Source of the DNA: SIG78 sp045585955
Lineage (GTDB): Bacteria > Verrucomicrobiota > Lentisphaeria > Victivallales > Victivallaceae
DNA length: 21,968 nt
NCBI GenBank assembly: GCA_045585955.1
Contig: JAZMZK010000057.1
Location: 1-21,968 of the forward strand
Direction of reading: 5' to 3'
The translations under genes and the position numbers were made by a program. Positions 1-5,858 of the stretch are shown piece after piece. The notes below the pieces were generated by a model. That model worked only from the letters and a program-made list of their open reading frames with translations. It had not been told where the DNA came from and did no database searches. Within the stretch, counting starts at the first letter, position 1. Every line of letters starts with the position of its first letter.

Positions 1-1
1 A

Positions 2-574
2 GCGTTTAATGTTCATTGTGATGATGCTCGGGTACGTTCTATTATCCAAAAGCTGTTGAAGAAATTCCGAGATGAATTTGATAAAACACTGCCGAGCGAG
101 TATTGGTGTATAGGGTATGAGTTTATTAGCATGAAAAATTCTCTTATACACACAGAGAGCTATACCTTATACGATGCCTACAAAAAAGAGCATTCATCAT
201 CCGCAATTCTTACAGTTGTGAACTCCCCTATTGGCGATACTCCAAAACCGTTTCTCGAAGGCGAATATCTGTGTTATTTATTTACCGTAGATACTGACTT
301 GAAGATTACCAGTATTACGGATACAGAAGAAGGAATTTCCGTTATTGATGATGAGTTTCCCAAATTTATGATACAAGCAGACCTTGACGACGCTTCGGAT
401 ATGGCGTTTGGATATTTCCCAGATCAACATGCTCGAATTGTTGACGGACTTTTGAGTTGCTATGTTAAAAGGAAACAGTTTGTCGTAAAAAAGTGGCTGA
501 TTCTCAAAAATGTGATACTGTGTAACAAAGGCGACAATGTTGTAGCTTACATTTCGCAAACAGTAATCCATTGA
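2..574 (+). CDS. Unrecognised protein, 3' part only
   Basis: The reading frame is open from base 2 of the window to a TGA at 572-574, so the gene starts outside the window. About 190 residues are visible. A TTG at 56 is in frame but nothing marks it as the true start. I do not recognise the family. The visible part is soluble-looking, mixed alpha/beta in composition, with no signal peptide or membrane segment. It ends 17 bases before the IS110 recombinase ATG, so the two may be co-transcribed. Alternatively the 3' end of this gene may have been replaced by the left end of the element. Base composition is AT-rich like the recombinase and unlike the metabolic genes further on. Confidence 0.55.
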   Translation, partial: AFNVHCDDARVRSIIQKLLKKFRDEFDKTLPSEYWCIGYEFISMKNSLIHTESYTLYDAYKKEHSSSAILTVVNSPIGDTPKPFLEGEYLCYLFTVDTDLKITSITDTEEGISVIDDEFPKFMIQADLDDASDMAFGYFPDQHARIVDGLLSCYVKRKQFVVKKWLILKNVILCNKGDNVVAYISQTVIH

Positions 575-591
575 AAAAGGAGACATCAGCC

Positions 592-1659
592 ATGACACAA
601 TGTAGCACACTTTCGTTCAAAGGTCAAATTATTTTTTGCGGAATTGATGTACATAAGAGCAGTTGGAAGGTTCATTTACGCCATTGCCACCGGGATTTGG
701 ACAAATTTAGTATGAATCCATCTCCTGAAAGATTGGTGGATTACTTGAAGAAAAATTATCCTGACGCGGAATACAGAAGTGTTTATGAAGCCGGTTTCAG
801 TGGTTTTGAAGCCCATCGAGCGTTATGTTCTTTGGGAATTTACAATATCGTTATAAATCCCGCAGATGTTCCCACGACAGGACGTGACCGCGAATATAAA
901 AATGACAGTGCAGACTGTAAAAAATTAGCGATGGCTCTTGAAAGCGGTATGCTTGAACCGATTTATATACCCAGTCGGGAACAACTGGGATTACGTAATC
1001 TTGTTCGGCGTGAAAACCAAGTGGTGAAAGATATTGTCAGAGTGAAAAACAGAATCAAAGGTCATCTGTTTTTCAATGGGATCAAATTTTTAAGTTGGTC
1101 CGGGCGTTCTTTGAAAACTTTAGAAATAGCTGCCAAGAAAAACGAAGATTTTGCATTATTGAGCCTGCTTCGTGAACTTAACTATCTGCGGTTGGAACGA
1201 CTGCAAATTGTTAATGACGAAAAAAAGTATCTGAAAAACCATAATCGAGAAGAGATTCAAACTCATTTGCAAAGTATTCCGGGAATAGGTTTCAGAACAG
1301 CAGTAATTCTGCAGTCTGAACTTTGGGATATGGGGCGTTTTTGTGACAAGGAGCATTTAGGATCATATTCCGGAGTTGCACCACATTTGGTTGGTAGCGG
1401 AGAACACGAATTTGTGCGAGCGTGTGGCAATAGAAAACTGAAACAATTGCATTCTGTTTTAATTGAAGCTGCCTGGCGATCGGTATCGTTTGATATGGAA
1501 CAACGGGCTCGATATGGTCGATTGCTTGCGAAAGGGGCTAATCCTCAAAGAGCGATCTCTATTATTGCCAAGAAGTTGTTGTATACGGTCAGAGCCGTTT
1601 GGATGCAAAATAGAGATTATATAAAGATTGAAGCTGTTCAAACTGTGAAAAACTGCTGA
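592..1659 (+). CDS. IS110-family transposase (DEDD recombinase)
   Basis: This 355-residue protein has the two-domain layout of IS110 transposases. The N-terminal RuvC-like DEDD domain shows D19 (GIDVHKSSWKVHL), E66 (SVYEAGFSGFEAHR), and D105 and D108 (YKNDSADCKKLA). The C-terminal IS116/IS110/IS902 (Transposase_20) domain starts near residue 225 (LQSIPGIGFRTAVIL) and includes LGSYSGVAPHLVGSGEH. S269 in the GSG motif is the likely counterpart of the catalytic serine. The ATG at 592 is chosen over the upstream TTG at 571 because an AAGGAG ribosome site ends 8 bases before it. Both domains are full length with no frameshift. IS110 elements lack conventional terminal inverted repeats and move through a bridge RNA encoded at one end. 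The ends of this element cannot be fixed from one copy. Confidence 0.95.
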   Translation: MTQCSTLSFKGQIIFCGIDVHKSSWKVHLRHCHRDLDKFSMNPSPERLVDYLKKNYPDAEYRSVYEAGFSGFEAHRALCSLGIYNIVINPADVPTTGRDREYKNDSADCKKLAMALESGMLEPIYIPSREQLGLRNLVRRENQVVKDIVRVKNRIKGHLFFNGIKFLSWSGRSLKTLEIAAKKNEDFALLSLLRELNYLRLERLQIVNDEKKYLKNHNREEIQTHLQSIPGIGFRTAVILQSELWDMGRFCDKEHLGSYSGVAPHLVGSGEHEFVRACGNRKLKQLHSVLIEAAWRSVSFDMEQRARYGRLLAKGANPQRAISIIAKKLLYTVRAVWMQNRDYIKIEAVQTVKNC

Positions 1660-1699
1660 TCAGCTCAATATATCTGACTCTGTTTGCTGGATGTAACAA

Positions 1700-1830
1700 G
1701 AGTTCGGTTTTTGCAGTAAGTCGCCCGTCCCCCTCTTGAGCATAAGGCTCCTTGTTTGAGTTTGCGATTACTGCTTTTTGAAATGAACAGCAAAATGCAA
1801 GGAGGAATACAAAAGGTATTCTTCGGTTGC
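1700..1830 (+). ncRNA. Candidate IS110 bridge RNA or structured tail
   Basis: The roughly 400 bases after the recombinase stop carry no credible gene but contain nested structure. GCAGTAAGTCGC (1713-1724) pairs with GCGATTACTGC (1764-1774) with one bulged G, closing a 39-base loop. A second hairpin pairs 1802-1810 with 1816-1824 around an AAAAG loop. A third, GCATAG/CTATGC with an AAAA loop, lies at 1891-1906. Stems with large internal loops downstream of the recombinase fit the bridge RNA arrangement reported for the IS1111 subgroup. This is inference: the guide loops cannot be confirmed without knowing donor and target ends. Confidence 0.3.
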
Positions 1831-1990
1831 CAATAATAGTGTCCGATTTCAGTTACGGAAAGCAACAGATAAAACTATGAAAATAATATTGCATAGAAAA
1901 CTATGCAGACAGGATTTTTGTTGCTTTGAAATAAAAATTTAAGAAAAAATAACAAAAAACAAGGAATCAGCCCTTGACTTTTACATAATA

Positions 1991-2034
1991 GGAGGGGGAA
2001 AAGGACCTTTCCTCAAAAGGTCTTTTCCCCCTCC
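1991..2034. repeat. Long near-perfect inverted repeat (hairpin)
   Basis: Two 20-base arms (1991-2010 and 2015-2034) are complementary apart from one bulged G, with a 4-base loop (CCTC). The arms run from GGAGGGGG to CCCCCTCC on the outside. No T-run follows on either strand, so it is not a standard terminator. It lies between the IS110 element and the heptosyltransferase terminator. It could be a small hairpin element, an IS110 target structure or a transcript end. Confidence 0.75.
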
Positions 2035-2075
2035 TCAAGTACCGACCCTTATTGGAAACAGAACATTTTAATAAA

Positions 2076-2114
2076 AAAGCCGCCGACAGCTTTCCCCAGC
2101 ATATCGGCGGCTTT
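2076..2114 (-). terminator. Rho-independent terminator of heptosyltransferase gene
   Basis: Arms of 11 bases, AAAGCCGCCGA (2076-2086) and TCGGCGGCTTT (2104-2114), form a GC-rich stem. On the minus strand a T-run follows directly. The structure begins 18 bases past the stop codon of the heptosyltransferase gene. Confidence 0.88.
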
Positions 2115-2131
2115 CTATTACCGGACAAGAA

Positions 2132-3415
2132 TTATTTTTCTTCCTTACCCCGGAAAGTCGGGATTTTCTTGATCGTGGTAATAACCTGTTCGGCAGAAAT
2201 AAGTTTTGTACATTCAAAGTGCCGGTCGGTACCCTTGTGCCGCGGACACCACAAAAAGTCGAAGTGGTCAAAATCCAGCCGCATATCGTTCCAGCAGCTG
2301 TGGCAGGTGTGGTAGTTGATCACCCGGTATGGCGTTTCAAATTCATTGGTCGGGTGGGTAAAGCCGGAGATCATCACCACCGGCACTTTGCAGCACCAGG
2401 CAAGCCAGCTCAAACCGCTGCTCAAACCAATAAAGAAGTCGGCATCTTTGATAAGGTCGATGCGTTCCTGCAAGGGCAGATCGCCGGTAAAATCTTCTGC
2501 GCCGTAGGGAATGAAATTCCAATGCAAACCGGTGCCGTGCACTTTTTCTTTATCAATACACAACACGCGATAGCCATTATCCTTGAGGAACTGCACCACC
2601 GTCAGCCAGCCAAAGGGATTGTTCCAGTATTTAGCCTGACTGGAACTCTGGGCGGCAATACAGACATACTTTTCTTTGATCTTGCGTTTGGCACTCAAAT
2701 CCACCCGCGGCGGAATGTCAGCCGGGTCAACGCCCAGAATATATCCGGCAGTACGGTGCAAGCCAATATAGCGGAAGTCGATAGGCTGATTATCCACATT
2801 GCCCCGGAAGAACAAACCCATGTAATAGCAGGCGTATGGCTTGTAATTTTTGGTTTCTTCCGGTCCGATAAAAGTAATGTCAGGATACTGTTTTTTGACG
2901 ATTTCAGCGATCCACGGAGTCATAACGCAAATGACCTTACAGCCGTGTTTCTGCTGAAAACGCTCCACATAGCTGAACCAGCCGATGCTGTCGCCCAGCG
3001 TACCGACCGGCAGCTGGATCATTACATCCTTATCTTTACAATCGTAATCGTGGGTAAAAATCGGTTCTTTGCCGCCTTTTTCGTGAATGATCAAGCGGAA
3101 ACGGATATAGAATTTTTTTACACTCGTTACATACGCTCCGGGAACAGTATCGGCACTGTAAAGGATGATCCCGGTATCGATATCAGTAAAAGTCACATGA
3201 TATTCTTTGCCATTGTGCGGAAAAAGTATACGGATACCTTCATTAAAGTCGAACTTGATCCCTTCCACGGCATCCATCGTCGGAATTTGCGGAACTTCCC
3301 CGTAAATACTCGGCTGTTTGGGCGGTTGCGGTGCTGCCGCAGGTGTTGCGGGTACAACAGGAGCAACCCCAACAGAAAAATCGCCTACATTATTATTGAT
3401 CGTAAAATCACTCAT
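2132..3415 (-). CDS. TibC-type autotransporter O-heptosyltransferase
   Basis: This 427-residue protein resembles the bacterial autotransporter heptosyltransferases (TibC/Aah; GT9-like fold), which transfer heptose to serines of beta-helical autotransporter passenger domains in the cytoplasm. Visible features are a Pro/Ala-rich N-terminus (residues 16-37), a GT-B type core with PVGTLGDSIGWFSYVERFQ near residue 137, a nucleotide-sugar pocket region GLSSGLSWLAWCCKVPVV, and PYGAEDF. Near the C-terminus are four cysteines, C371-x2-C374-x15-C390-x11-C402, matching the ferric-ion site known in this family. There is no signal peptide. The ATG at 3415 follows an AAAGGGG ribosome site. The gene is single, with its own terminator at 2076-2114. 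No autotransporter substrate is encoded in this window, so the acceptor is unknown. Confidence 0.85.
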   Translation of the reverse strand: MSDFTINNNVGDFSVGVAPVVPATPAAAPQPPKQPSIYGEVPQIPTMDAVEGIKFDFNEGIRILFPHNGKEYHVTFTDIDTGIILYSADTVPGAYVTSVKKFYIRFRLIIHEKGGKEPIFTHDYDCKDKDVMIQLPVGTLGDSIGWFSYVERFQQKHGCKVICVMTPWIAEIVKKQYPDITFIGPEETKNYKPYACYYMGLFFRGNVDNQPIDFRYIGLHRTAGYILGVDPADIPPRVDLSAKRKIKEKYVCIAAQSSSQAKYWNNPFGWLTVVQFLKDNGYRVLCIDKEKVHGTGLHWNFIPYGAEDFTGDLPLQERIDLIKDADFFIGLSSGLSWLAWCCKVPVVMISGFTHPTNEFETPYRVINYHTCHSCWNDMRLDFDHFDFLWCPRHKGTDRHFECTKLISAEQVITTIKKIPTFRGKEEK

Positions 3416-3653
3416 CTTACACCCCTTTTTTTAATATTGCCCCTGAAAATATTTTCTACCGGCAGATTTTTATAAACTGCCCCCCAGAAACAACATATTT
3501 AATTACTGATGAAAAACAATTTTAATATACTATACCCGGCAAAAAATGCAAATACCGGAGAGTGCAATTTTTCAATAAACAGCAACTCTGACTGATCGCA
3601 TAACATTTGCTGCAAATTGCATAAGCCAGAGCCGTTGGCGCCAATGCCCAAGC

Positions 3654-3694
3654 CCGACCTGTCCGACCTGTCCGACCTCTCCGACCTCTCCGAC
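3654..3694. repeat. 9-bp tandem repeat, about 4.5 units
   Basis: Units CCGACCTGT, CCGACCTGT, CCGACCTCT, CCGACCTCT and a final CCGAC are head to tail. The same GTCCGAC core returns in opposite orientation at 4955-4988, on the other side of the rpsT operon. The interval from 3416 to 3653, upstream of the heptosyltransferase, shows only AT-rich DNA with no gene and no firm promoter. Confidence 0.85.
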
Positions 3695-3703
3695 AAACCA
3701 CTA

Positions 3704-3886
3704 CAAGCAAAGCCCGGGATGCCCCACGAGCAAGCCGGTACTTTTTGTGAGTTATCGTGGAGGCAGGCCGGGTTTTGCAAGACGCACAGCGAAGGGAGTG
3801 TACACTCCGTACTCGACCGAGCGAGCATCGCAGCCCGTCTTCGTTCAACTACGCCGTGGCAAGCAAAGTCCGGGATGCCCCACGAG
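3704..3886. repeat. Pair of 27-bp direct repeats with central palindrome
   Basis: A 27-base sequence starting CAAGCAAAG and ending GCCCCACGAG occurs at 3704-3730 and 3860-3886 with a single C/T difference. Between them lies a perfect 14-base palindrome, GGAGTGTACACTCC (3795-3808). Just before the second copy, 3839-3865 holds a 27-base motif that recurs inverted at 4638-4664. Open frames here encode low-complexity peptides and have no ribosome sites, so I read this as a dispersed non-coding repeat. Confidence 0.75.
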
Positions 3887-3890
3887 AACC

Positions 3891-3936
3891 ACAAAAAAAG
3901 TTCCGGAGAATACTTTGTGTGTACTTTCCGGAACTT
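3891..3936 (-). terminator. Terminator of rpsT operon
   Basis: AAGTTCCGGA (3898-3907) pairs perfectly with TCCGGAACTT (3927-3936). On the minus strand the stem is followed by a T7 run. It starts 10 bases beyond the stop of the 29-codon gene and so closes the small ribosomal operon. Confidence 0.9.
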
Positions 3937-3945
3937 CCCAAAAAC

Positions 3946-4035
3946 TTACTTGTTCTTGTGACGCATCGCCTTGAGCTGCTTCTTACGCTTGTGCTTGGCG
4001 ATCTTCTTGCGACGCTTTTTCTTGAGGTTGCCCAT
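3946..4035 (-). CDS. AURKAIP1/COX24-domain mini ribosomal protein (bS22/mS38-like)
   Basis: This 29-residue, extremely basic peptide begins MGNLKKKRRKKIAKHKRKK and ends AMRHKNK. The pattern matches the short bacterial proteins with the AURKAIP1/COX24 domain, homologous to mitochondrial mS38 and mycobacterial bS22, which bind 16S rRNA of the small subunit. An AGAGAG ribosome site lies 6 bases before the ATG. It is 48 bases downstream of rpsT on the same strand and followed by a strong terminator, so it is almost certainly co-transcribed with another 30S protein. It is easily missed by length cut-offs. The role in this organism is inferred from family resemblance. Confidence 0.8.
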   Translation of the reverse strand: MGNLKKKRRKKIAKHKRKKQLKAMRHKNK

Positions 4036-4083
4036 TTTGAACTCTCTCTGTTTTATATTATTTAAACGGAATGTTTAGTTTGA

Positions 4084-4350
4084 TTACTTGGCAATGCTGT
4101 TCATCAGTTTGTCGAGCTGCGACTTTTTGTTGGCAGCTTTGTTGGCGTGGATCACGCCTTTTTTGGCAGCCTTGTCGAACTGGCTTGCACATTCACGCAA
4201 CAGAGTTGCGGCGGCAGCGGCATCGCCGGCGGCGACTGCTGCACGGAATTTCTTTTCTACAGTTTTGAGAGTGCTTTTACGGGCGCGGTTGCGGGCGTTC
4301 TGCTCGCGGCTGGTACGCATCCGTTTGATTGCGGACTTCAGATGTGCCAT
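4084..4350 (-). CDS. rpsT: 30S ribosomal protein S20
   Basis: This 88-residue protein reads MAHLKSAIKRMRTSREQNAR and continues with a lysine-, arginine- and alanine-rich helical body ending in KSQLDKLMNSIAK. That is the standard S20 (bS20) pattern and length. It binds 16S rRNA early in 30S assembly. The start at 4350 is preferred over an in-frame ATG at 4380, because the MAHLKSA start fits the family and the extra 10 residues would be atypical. It is the first gene of a two-gene operon with the 29-residue protein. No convincing promoter could be fixed upstream; the DNA there (4381-4600) is AT-rich. Confidence 0.96.
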   Translation of the reverse strand: MAHLKSAIKRMRTSREQNARNRARKSTLKTVEKKFRAAVAAGDAAAAATLLRECASQFDKAAKKGVIHANKAANKKSQLDKLMNSIAK

Positions 4351-4637
4351 CTTTTGTCTTGCCTTTTCTTTGCGTCGCAAGCGTTTCCGCCAGGCGACAG
4401 TTGATATAATTTAATACTGTTTATATTTCCGAACCTCCTGAAAAATGCAACCTTCACGAGAGTTCCGCCAGGATGGGGGACAGAACCCGATCACAGTTTT
4501 CAGCAGAAAATAACCTGTATGGACTACTTAATATGCCACAAAATTTAAAATAGTCAAATTTTTTTAAACTTTTAAAGCTCATTTTGTTATAAATCGTTGC
4601 AAAATGGCAAGCTATGCACTGTTGTAAGGCGAACGCC

Positions 4638-4664
4638 TGCTTGCAACGGCGTAGTGCAACGAAG
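4638..4664 (-). repeat. Inverted copy of 27-bp dispersed repeat
   Basis: Read on the minus strand this is CTTCGTT, two variable bases, then ACTACGCCGT and, after one variable base, GCAAGCA. The same motif lies on the plus strand at 3839-3865, with three differences in 27 bases. The two copies therefore face each other across the rpsT operon. No coding function is apparent. Confidence 0.7.
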
Positions 4665-4686
4665 CCGGATGTGCCGCGCGATAGAT

Positions 4687-4903
4687 TATGGGAAAGTATG
4701 GGAGAGTATGGGAGAGTATGGGAGAGTATGGGAAGCGGGCAAAGCCCGCTGCAGCCGGTTGACGCGCCGGGTAATTTTTGCCGCCCACGCACAATGTTGC
4801 TACGGTTTTGCGGCGTCAGCCGCCACGCATACTGTTGCACGGGTTGGCGGCAATACTCCCATACTTTCCCATACTTTCCCATACTCTCCCATATTCTCTC
4901 ATA
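4687..4903. repeat. Inverted arrays of a 10-bp satellite around a GC-rich core
   Basis: Five head-to-tail units of TATGGGAGAG type (4687-4736) are matched about 115 bases later by about five units in reverse orientation (4853-4903, ATACTCTCCC type). The two arrays could pair over roughly 48 bases with few mismatches, giving a very large hairpin or cruciform. Between them is a perfect hairpin, AGCGGGC-AAA-GCCCGCT (4734-4750), and GC-rich DNA with no gene. Open frames through the arrays encode only short-period repeats and are not credible. Confidence 0.85.
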
Positions 4904-4946
4904 AAAAGCCGCCATCAACCACGCCGCCGGGCTTGCCCCGACCACC

Positions 4947-4988
4947 AAAAAAAAGTCCGACCGGTCGGACAAGTCGGACGGGTCGGAC
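4947..4988 (-). terminator. Terminator of prepilin-like gene within 9-bp repeats
   Basis: On the minus strand, the palindrome GTCCGACCGGTCGGAC (4955-4970) is followed by eight T residues (4947-4954). This works as an intrinsic terminator 15 bases after the stop of the prepilin-like gene. Two further 9-bp units with the GTCGGAC core (4971-4988) precede it. These are related to the array at 3654-3694, so a dispersed repeat appears to have been used as a terminator. Confidence 0.75.
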
Positions 4989-5002
4989 AAAACTTAACTG
5001 AA

Positions 5003-5776
5003 TCAATACCAGTAATTGAAATATTCTTTGAAACTGCTGGGGATACCTTTTCGTTTTACACCTTTGGAGTCGGTGTAATCTTTACCTAACAAACTTTCCA
5101 CATGACCATCCCAACAGCCGATATTGACATAGCCGTTATGCACTGCCCCCTGTCCGAAATACTGGTCGCCCCAGTTACGAGTCACACGGGCATTGGTCTG
5201 GGCATGCTCTTCATCATCATCGCCGTCGCAGAAAATCAAAGTATTTGGCTGGTTGGGATAAATTCTTGAGGCGATTGCAGTTTGAGCCTCCAATTTGGTA
5301 TCACAATCAATATAATGGTTATTTTTATCCATCCAGAAATATGTCAATTTGTAAGTCGGGAACTGATCGTATTTGCCTACACCTTTATTGGGATACTCGG
5401 TGGGACAGGAATAGACCGATCTGCCGCCTTTGATGGTTTTATCATAAACCTTGCTTGAATCGGTAAGACCATCCGGCAGATAAGTAAAGATATAACGCGG
5501 CCAATACATCCAGCCTTCATTAGCATCTTTGTAATAAGAGTTTACCATCACTTCACCATTAGTATCGGCGTACATGTGGTAAGCCAGCATCAATGCTTTC
5601 AGGTTGTTGATGCACGAAGCACTTCTCGCCCGCTCACGGGCGGCGGAGAGTGCGGGCAGGAGCATTGCCGCCAGAATGGCGATAATGGCGATTACTACAA
5701 GGAGTTCTATAAGGGTGAAGCAGTTACACTGCTTCACCCGCCAGCTGGCGGGACTTTCTTTTTTGAACAAACGCAT
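5003..5776 (-). CDS. Prepilin-like protein with H-X9-DG motif
   Basis: This 257-residue protein has a short basic leader, then a type IV/type II secretion prepilin signal, FTLIELLVVIAIIAILAA. The cleavage site is just before the phenylalanine and E5 of the mature form is present. It continues into LPALSAARERARSASCINNLK, the N-terminal helix typical of Planctomycetes/Lentisphaerae pseudopilin-like proteins (DUF1559-type). VHNGYVNIGCWDGHVESL near the C-terminus is the H-X9-DG motif. It should be anchored in the inner membrane and processed by a prepilin peptidase. Its function is unknown; such proteins often accompany secreted glycan enzymes. The start at 5776 is chosen over 5791 because GGAG (5786-5789) lies 9 bases before it. 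It has its own promoter. Confidence 0.9.
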   Translation of the reverse strand: MRLFKKESPASWRVKQCNCFTLIELLVVIAIIAILAAMLLPALSAARERARSASCINNLKALMLAYHMYADTNGEVMVNSYYKDANEGWMYWPRYIFTYLPDGLTDSSKVYDKTIKGGRSVYSCPTEYPNKGVGKYDQFPTYKLTYFWMDKNNHYIDCDTKLEAQTAIASRIYPNQPNTLIFCDGDDDEEHAQTNARVTRNWGDQYFGQGAVHNGYVNIGCWDGHVESLLGKDYTDSKGVKRKGIPSSFKEYFNYWY

Positions 5777-5812
5777 TTTTGATTTCTCCATTAACTTATA
5801 GTGTTATAATAC

Positions 5813-5841
5813 ATTATACAATATTTTTTGCGAAATTTCAA
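5813..5841 (-). promoter_or_regulatory. Sigma-70-type promoter of prepilin-like gene
   Basis: On the minus strand there is TTGAAA (5836-5841), a 17-base spacer and a perfect TATAAT (5813-5818). The predicted start near 5806 gives a 5' leader of about 30 bases containing the GGAG ribosome site for the ATG at 5776. This also argues that the gene is not dependent on read-through from the large upstream gene. Confidence 0.8.
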
Positions 5842-5858
5842 GGGTTTCCCGGAAAAAA

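Noticed and set aside
571..591. TTG start for the IS110 recombinase
   Set aside because: The ATG at 592 has a proper AAGGAG site at the right distance, and that site lies inside the extra 21 bases.
1991..2034. Reading the long hairpin as an intrinsic terminator
   Set aside because: No T-run on either strand, and a proper terminator for the neighbouring gene lies at 2076-2114.
2219..3475. Plus-strand open frame of 418 codons
   Set aside because: Antisense to the heptosyltransferase; composition typical of a shadow frame and no family resemblance.
3499..3961. Several overlapping frames with LSDLSD or RSDRSD runs
   Set aside because: They translate the 9-bp tandem repeat and dispersed repeats; no start signals, all frames open by low complexity.
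4454..5089. Frames encoding GKVWESMGEYGRVWE-type repeats
   Set aside because: Products of the 10-bp satellite arrays in both orientations; not credible proteins.
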